A DNA stretch of 50,599 nucleotides from Clostridia bacterium (GTDB taxonomy: Bacteria; Bacillota_A; Clostridia; Christensenellales; Aristaeellaceae). Below the pieces are notes generated by a model, which searched no databases, was not told where the DNA came from, and saw only the letters and a list, made by a program, of their open reading frames with translations. The position numbers were made by a program, and so were the translations under genes. Where the stretch lies: contig JAFUPT010000109.1 of NCBI GenBank assembly GCA_017481065.1, forward strand, positions 1-50,599. Direction: 5' to 3'. Positions 47,407 to 50,599 of the stretch are shown piece by piece (within the stretch, counting starts at the first letter, position 1; the number at the start of each line of letters is the position of its first letter).

Positions 47407-47745
47407 ATGGAAATCAAGTTTTCCGGCGAGGGCACGCTTGCTGCCCTCATTGAAAAGATCAAATCGATCTTCGCCACCACCGCCCTCTACACAGCCACGA
47501 TCCCCGCCAGCGGCTGGAGCGGCACTGCTCCGTACAGCGTGAGCATTTCGGTGCCCGGAATGCTGGAGAGCGATATTCCGCTGGTAGATATCGTGCAGAC
47601 GGGAAGCGAAAGCACTGATGCGCCGGTCCGCGAGGCGTGGGCGCTGGTTACCCGCATTGTGGCCGGAAACGGCAGCATTACGGCGTACGCCGCAGAGGAA
47701 ATCCCCGCCGCGGCCATCCCGATCCAGATGAAGGTGGTGCGCTGA
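47407..47745 (+). CDS. Duplicated fibre attachment domain protein (112 aa)
   Basis: ATG 47407 after TTTTTGGAGGTGTAAGG. Residues 33-112 (PASGWSGTAPYSVSISVPGM ... IPIQMKVVR) align without gaps to the last 80 residues of the fibre protein at 41595-42395. The first 32 (MEIKFSGEGTLAALIEKIKSIFATT) are a new start. It is probably a shared module used to join fibre to baseplate; the stop overlaps the adhesin start (TGATG). Confidence 0.75.
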   Translation: MEIKFSGEGTLAALIEKIKSIFATTALYTATIPASGWSGTAPYSVSISVPGMLESDIPLVDIVQTGSESTDAPVREAWALVTRIVAGNGSITAYAAEEIPAAAIPIQMKVVR

Positions 47746-49511
47746 TGGGCGATGCGATTTTCCTGCGCCGCGTGAAGGCGCGCATTAAAGATATATCCGC
47801 CGCTGTGGTCACTCTTGCCAGCTCCGCGCTCACATACAACGGCAGCGCGCAGACGAAGGCTGTTTCTTCTGTTGTGGTTGACGGCAAGACGCTTGTGGCC
47901 GGAACGGATTACATCATATCCGGCAATACCGGCACCAATGCCGGCAGCTATGAACTCACCATCACCGGCACCGGCAAATACAAGGGCACGGTTTCGGCGG
48001 CATGGAGCATCGCCAAGCTGAGCCTGGCCAAGCCTACCGTATCCGGTTCCTTTACCTACAACGGCTCCGCGCGGAGCTGCACGGTAAGCGGAATGAACAG
48101 CACCTACATCACGCAGAACGGCACGACAAGCGCCACGAATGCGGGAACGTACACGGTGAAGTTCACCCTCAAATCCACGACCAACACCCAGTGGAGCGAC
48201 GGCACGACTGCGGCGGTATCGAGGACTTGGAGCATTGCACAGGCAACTGGCAGCATCAGTGTAAGCCCGACTTCGCTTGGCATTCTTGGCCCGGTTGGTA
48301 CGACTGGACAGGCGATCATTACCTACACGGGCGATGGCAGCATCAGTGTGAAGAGCAGCTCAACAGGCGTGGCAACGGTAAGCAGGAGCGGAAATACGGT
48401 TACGGTTAAACTTGTTGCTACAGGTTCTGCTACCATCACGATCACCCTTGCCGCAGGTACCAATTATACGGGTGCAAGCTGCACGATTGCGGTAACTACC
48501 AAGATTCCTGTGCTGAGTAAGTATAGCGGCGATGTAACCGCGTTGAGCGTAGCACGATCCACTCTTGCTGCAACTACGGTAGGCAATTATGCGGTGTTTG
48601 GTGGTGGATGGCAAGGATCAGGCCAAAACAGTGCTGCAGTAGATGCATATAATTCTTCCCTTACCCGTTCTACGCTAACAAGTTTAATCAGTACAAGGGC
48701 AAACGTCGCCGCAACTACAGTTGGTAATTATGCGATATTCGCTGGCGGTGGAAGCGGAAGTTCTTATGATACTAGGGTCGATGCATATAATAAATCTTTG
48801 ACCCGTTCAACGCCTGATTATTTGTCTAGTGGAGCACATTCAATTGCCGCAACCACGGTAGGTAACTATGCATTGTTTGGCGGTGGATATAGAAATAACT
48901 CGGTAAATATAGTAGATGCCTATAACGCTTCCCTTACCCGTTCTACGCCAACAAGGTTAACTGTTCCAAGATACTTAGCTGCCGCAACTACAGTCGGCAA
49001 TTATGCATTGTTTGCTGGCGGTTATAACAGTTCAATTTACGGTCATGTTGGGTATTCAACTGTAGACGCTTACGACGCATCGCTTACACAGTCTACGCCG
49101 ACGGAACTTAGCGCTGCAAGACATGCCCTTGCTGCAACTACAGTTAATAATCATGCGCTATTCGCTGGCGGACGTGGTGAATGGATACAAAACGTAGTAG
49201 ACGTTTATGACAGCTCCCTCACTAAGTCAACGACCTCTGTTTTGAGCCTTGCAAGAGAACAGTTTGCGGCAACTACGGTTGGCGACTATGCACTTTTTGC
49301 TGGAGGCTTCAGTTCAAGTGATAGTTATCCTAATGCGGTAGTAGACGCTTATGATGCATCCCTTACACGGTCTACACCGACGGGCCTTAGCGCCTCAAGG
49401 TTCGCACTTGCCGCAACCACAGTTGGCAGTTATGCGATATTTGCGGGCGGTGCAACATCTGGTGGCTATGGCAATTATAGCTCGGCAGTAGACGTATACC
49501 AGTACAACTAA
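47745..49511 (+). CDS. Kelch-type propeller adhesin with Ig-like domains (588 aa)
   Basis: Start ATG 47745 overlaps the previous stop. Residues 19-90 and 93-166 are two MBG/Ig-like beta domains (ALTYNGSAQTKAV, SFTYNGSARSCTVSGMN), 168-252 a BIG2-like domain. From about residue 265 seven repeats of about 45-50 residues share AATTVGNYALFAGG, then VDAYDASLTRSTP, with variable loops between; the segment GDVTALSVARSTL before repeat 1 resembles the end of each repeat and would close the ring. This is the expected arrangement of a kelch-like 7-bladed propeller, and is a likely host receptor-binding protein. The repeat region is more AT-rich than the surrounding genes. Confidence 0.82.
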   Translation: MGDAIFLRRVKARIKDISAAVVTLASSALTYNGSAQTKAVSSVVVDGKTLVAGTDYIISGNTGTNAGSYELTITGTGKYKGTVSAAWSIAKLSLAKPTVSGSFTYNGSARSCTVSGMNSTYITQNGTTSATNAGTYTVKFTLKSTTNTQWSDGTTAAVSRTWSIAQATGSISVSPTSLGILGPVGTTGQAIITYTGDGSISVKSSSTGVATVSRSGNTVTVKLVATGSATITITLAAGTNYTGASCTIAVTTKIPVLSKYSGDVTALSVARSTLAATTVGNYAVFGGGWQGSGQNSAAVDAYNSSLTRSTLTSLISTRANVAATTVGNYAIFAGGGSGSSYDTRVDAYNKSLTRSTPDYLSSGAHSIAATTVGNYALFGGGYRNNSVNIVDAYNASLTRSTPTRLTVPRYLAAATTVGNYALFAGGYNSSIYGHVGYSTVDAYDASLTQSTPTELSAARHALAATTVNNHALFAGGRGEWIQNVVDVYDSSLTKSTTSVLSLAREQFAATTVGDYALFAGGFSSSDSYPNAVVDAYDASLTRSTPTGLSASRFALAATTVGSYAIFAGGATSGGYGNYSSAVDVYQYN

Positions 49512-49528
49512 TCAAGGAGGAACACAAC

Positions 49529-49894
49529 ATGGCAAAACGTTATGAAATTTGGGACAAGGTTTCCCCCGTTATCACGCCCATCGGTGAGTATTTCACCCCT
49601 GAGCAGTGGATCGCAAAATACCCCGCAGCAGCGCACATCACCTACGTGTGTCAGGCAGGCAAGATCAAGGGTGGCTTCTTCGATTCCCTGCATCAGCTCA
49701 AGACCGTGCGCGGTATGGAAGGCTGCGATTTCAGCGCCTGCACCACCGATGAAGAAATCCTCGAAGCCATCGAAGCATTTGAGGATGCGCGAAACGCGGA
49801 GGCTGCAAACTATGTAAGCACTGAGGAGCGCATTGCGGCGGCGCTGGAAGCGCAGACCATGATGCAGATGGCAGACGTGGAAGAGACTGCGTAA
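49529..49894 (+). CDS. Conserved phage protein of unknown function (121 aa)
   Basis: ATG 49529 after CAAGGAGGAACACAAC. MAKRYEIWDKVSPVITPIGEYFTPEQWIAKYPAA matches a common phage protein encoded just before holin/XkdX genes in clostridial phages (recognised from memory). The C-terminus is acidic helix (TTDEEILEAIEAFEDARNAE). Function unknown, perhaps tail or fibre related. Confidence 0.72.
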   Translation: MAKRYEIWDKVSPVITPIGEYFTPEQWIAKYPAAAHITYVCQAGKIKGGFFDSLHQLKTVRGMEGCDFSACTTDEEILEAIEAFEDARNAEAANYVSTEERIAAALEAQTMMQMADVEETA

Positions 49895-49906
49895 GGAGTG
49901 ATGGCG

Positions 49907-50098
49907 ATGGTGAACTGGAATATCGTTGCACGGGAACTTGGCTATCCCAGCCATGCTGAGCGGTTAAAGCAGATGAAGCGCGACACAGCAAGGATGAAGC
50001 ACGAAAACAAGGTAATGAACACGGTCTGGGCCATCGCCATCGCCATTGAGGCAGCATTGGTTATCGTGGCGGCAATCGCCGTTATCGGACGTATGTAA
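49907..50098 (+). CDS. Single-TM small protein, candidate holin (63 aa)
   Basis: ATG 49907, 8 nt after AAGGAG. The N-terminal 40 residues are basic and soluble (MKRDTARMKHENKVMN); the C-terminal 22 are a membrane helix (VWAIAIAIEAALVIVAAIAVI). Small single-span proteins adjacent to an endolysin gene are often holin-type or holin-associated. This is inference; one-TM class III holins exist, but no motif confirms it. Confidence 0.5.
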   Translation: MVNWNIVARELGYPSHAERLKQMKRDTARMKHENKVMNTVWAIAIAIEAALVIVAAIAVIGRM

Positions 50099-50111
50099 GG
50101 AGGAAGAAACC

Positions 50112-50240
50112 ATGAATTACAAGACGATCAAGCGCAACTATGAAAAAGGACTCTGGAACGCTGCTCTGGTAAAGATGGCCGTTAAGAAGGGCCTGATTAC
50201 GCAGGAACAGTGTGACGAGATTCTGGGCGAAAAAGCCTGA
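50112..50240 (+). CDS. xkdX: XkdX family protein (42 aa)
   Basis: ATG 50112 after GGAGGAAGAAACC. MNYKTIKRNYEKGLWNAALVKMAVKKGLITQEQCDEILGEK is a good match to the short XkdX pattern (Y-x-x-I-K-x-x-Y-E-K-G-L-W ... V-K-x-G-L-I-T-x-E-Q). XkdX proteins are found before the lysis genes in Bacillus PBSX-like phages; the role is unknown. Confidence 0.85.
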   Translation: MNYKTIKRNYEKGLWNAALVKMAVKKGLITQEQCDEILGEKA

Positions 50241-50254
50241 CAGACCTTTCCATC

Positions 50255-50278
50255 ATGGGCCGGATGTGGCCATTTTTT
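50255..50278 (+). terminator. Terminator before last visible genes
   Basis: ATGGgCC (50255-50261) pairs with GGCCAT (50268-50273) across GGATGT, then T6. It may separate the tail/XkdX unit from the lysis genes. Confidence 0.55.
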
Positions 50279-50320
50279 ATGCCCTCCGGCCCTGAACGAC
50301 ACATGAAAGGAGAACCACCC

Positions 50321-50476
50321 ATGAAATACGAAGCCGAATACATGCCCGATACCGGCGAACTTGCCGACGTGGTGCACATTTTGAAGGACGGCAGGGCCGT
50401 GGAAGTGGACGCGCCGGATGATACGGAGGATCCTGTAGACGAGGAAGGTGAAGAGCCCCATGTTGAATACGATTAG
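50321..50476 (+). CDS. Acidic hypothetical protein (51 aa)
   Basis: ATG 50321 after AAAGGAGAACCACCC. MKYEAEYMPDTGELADVVHILKDGRAVEVDAPDD is followed by an acidic stretch (TEDPVDEEGEEPHVEYD). Overlaps the start of the next gene. A soluble phage protein of unknown function. Confidence 0.62.
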   Translation: MKYEAEYMPDTGELADVVHILKDGRAVEVDAPDDTEDPVDEEGEEPHVEYD

Positions 50477-50599
50477 GCTTTCCTCCACGGGCAATGAAGT
50501 AAAGATTGCCCAGTATTTAACCGGCTATGCCGCCCGCGAAAAAGCGGACGACATTTTTGACGCCGAATTTGAGGCGCATTTCAAGGGCTGGCAGGAAAA
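50460..50599 (+). CDS. Probable endolysin, N-terminal part, truncated by window end
   Basis: ATG 50460 (MLNTIRLSSTGNEVKIAQYLTG) with GGAAGGTG before it. The start IRLSSTGNEVKIAQYLTGY and the following acidic segment (EKADDIFDAEFEAHFKGWQ) fit a PG-binding-1 domain (LRxGSTGPxVxxLQ...). Open to the last base, so the catalytic domain is outside. Peptidoglycan-binding endolysins commonly start this way; the catalytic activity cannot be inferred. Confidence 0.6.
   Translation, partial: MLNTIRLSSTGNEVKIAQYLTGYAAREKADDIFDAEFEAHFKGWQE

Noticed and set aside
48535..49505. CRISPR array or diversity-generating retroelement template
   Set aside because: The repeats are in-frame, about 135-150 nt and degenerate, coding for propeller blades; there is no reverse transcriptase, no spacer-repeat regularity and no template repeat.

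Overview
The window is almost entirely mobile DNA from a Gram-positive, moderately GC-rich host. The Shine-Dalgarno sites (AGGAGG-type), the protein families and the small-gene style point to an anaerobic Clostridia-type Bacillota, probably from a gut; this is inference, since no ribosomal RNA or housekeeping gene is present. Two elements meet here. Positions 1-4230 are the end of one accessory region: a truncated gene, then a leftward operon of small DUF-type genes (DUF3846, DUF4314 and unknowns) driven by a near-consensus promoter, two small XRE regulators, and a candidate 75-nt antisense RNA with its own promoter and terminator. Positions 4240-4290 hold the 3' half of a tRNA-Lys(CUU) gene, which I read as the attachment site of the second element.

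From about 4300 to the right edge lies a temperate, contractile-tailed phage (myovirus morphology) that continues past the window. Lysogeny module (4392-8588): tyrosine integrase, XRE protein, a membrane-anchored protein with a winged-helix-like segment, and a CI-like/Cro-like pair separated by divergent promoters and three 17-bp operators. A four-tRNA cluster (Gly-TCC, CAT, Ser-GCT, Thr-TGT) lies at 9347-10178. Early/replication module (10347-21628): DUF551, DUF3102 and ORF6C proteins, a helicase-methyltransferase fusion, a MazG pyrophosphohydrolase, a DnaD/replisome-organizer-like protein, a C5-cytosine methyltransferase, many Cys-rich small proteins and an ArpU/sigma-region-4-like late regulator. 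A 37-residue membrane microprotein and a lipoprotein follow, then a promoter-terminator pair that precedes the late genes.

The late module runs in the order terminase, portal, protease, decoration protein and capsid (lambda-like head), then sheath, tube, frameshifted chaperone, hub, tape measure, X/U/W/J/I-like baseplate (P2-like tail), then a long run of fibre/adhesin genes ending in a seven-repeat kelch-type propeller protein. A holin candidate, an XkdX protein and the start of a probable endolysin close the window. Genes are tightly packed with many ATGA/TGATG overlaps, so translation is probably coupled across long polycistronic transcripts. The most notable unexplained signals are the small structured RNAs, the operator-in-spacer lysogeny switch, a 36-bp perfect palindrome whose core is repeated 12 kb away, the helicase-methyltransferase with an altered catalytic motif, and the wHTH-like membrane protein of the lysogeny module.
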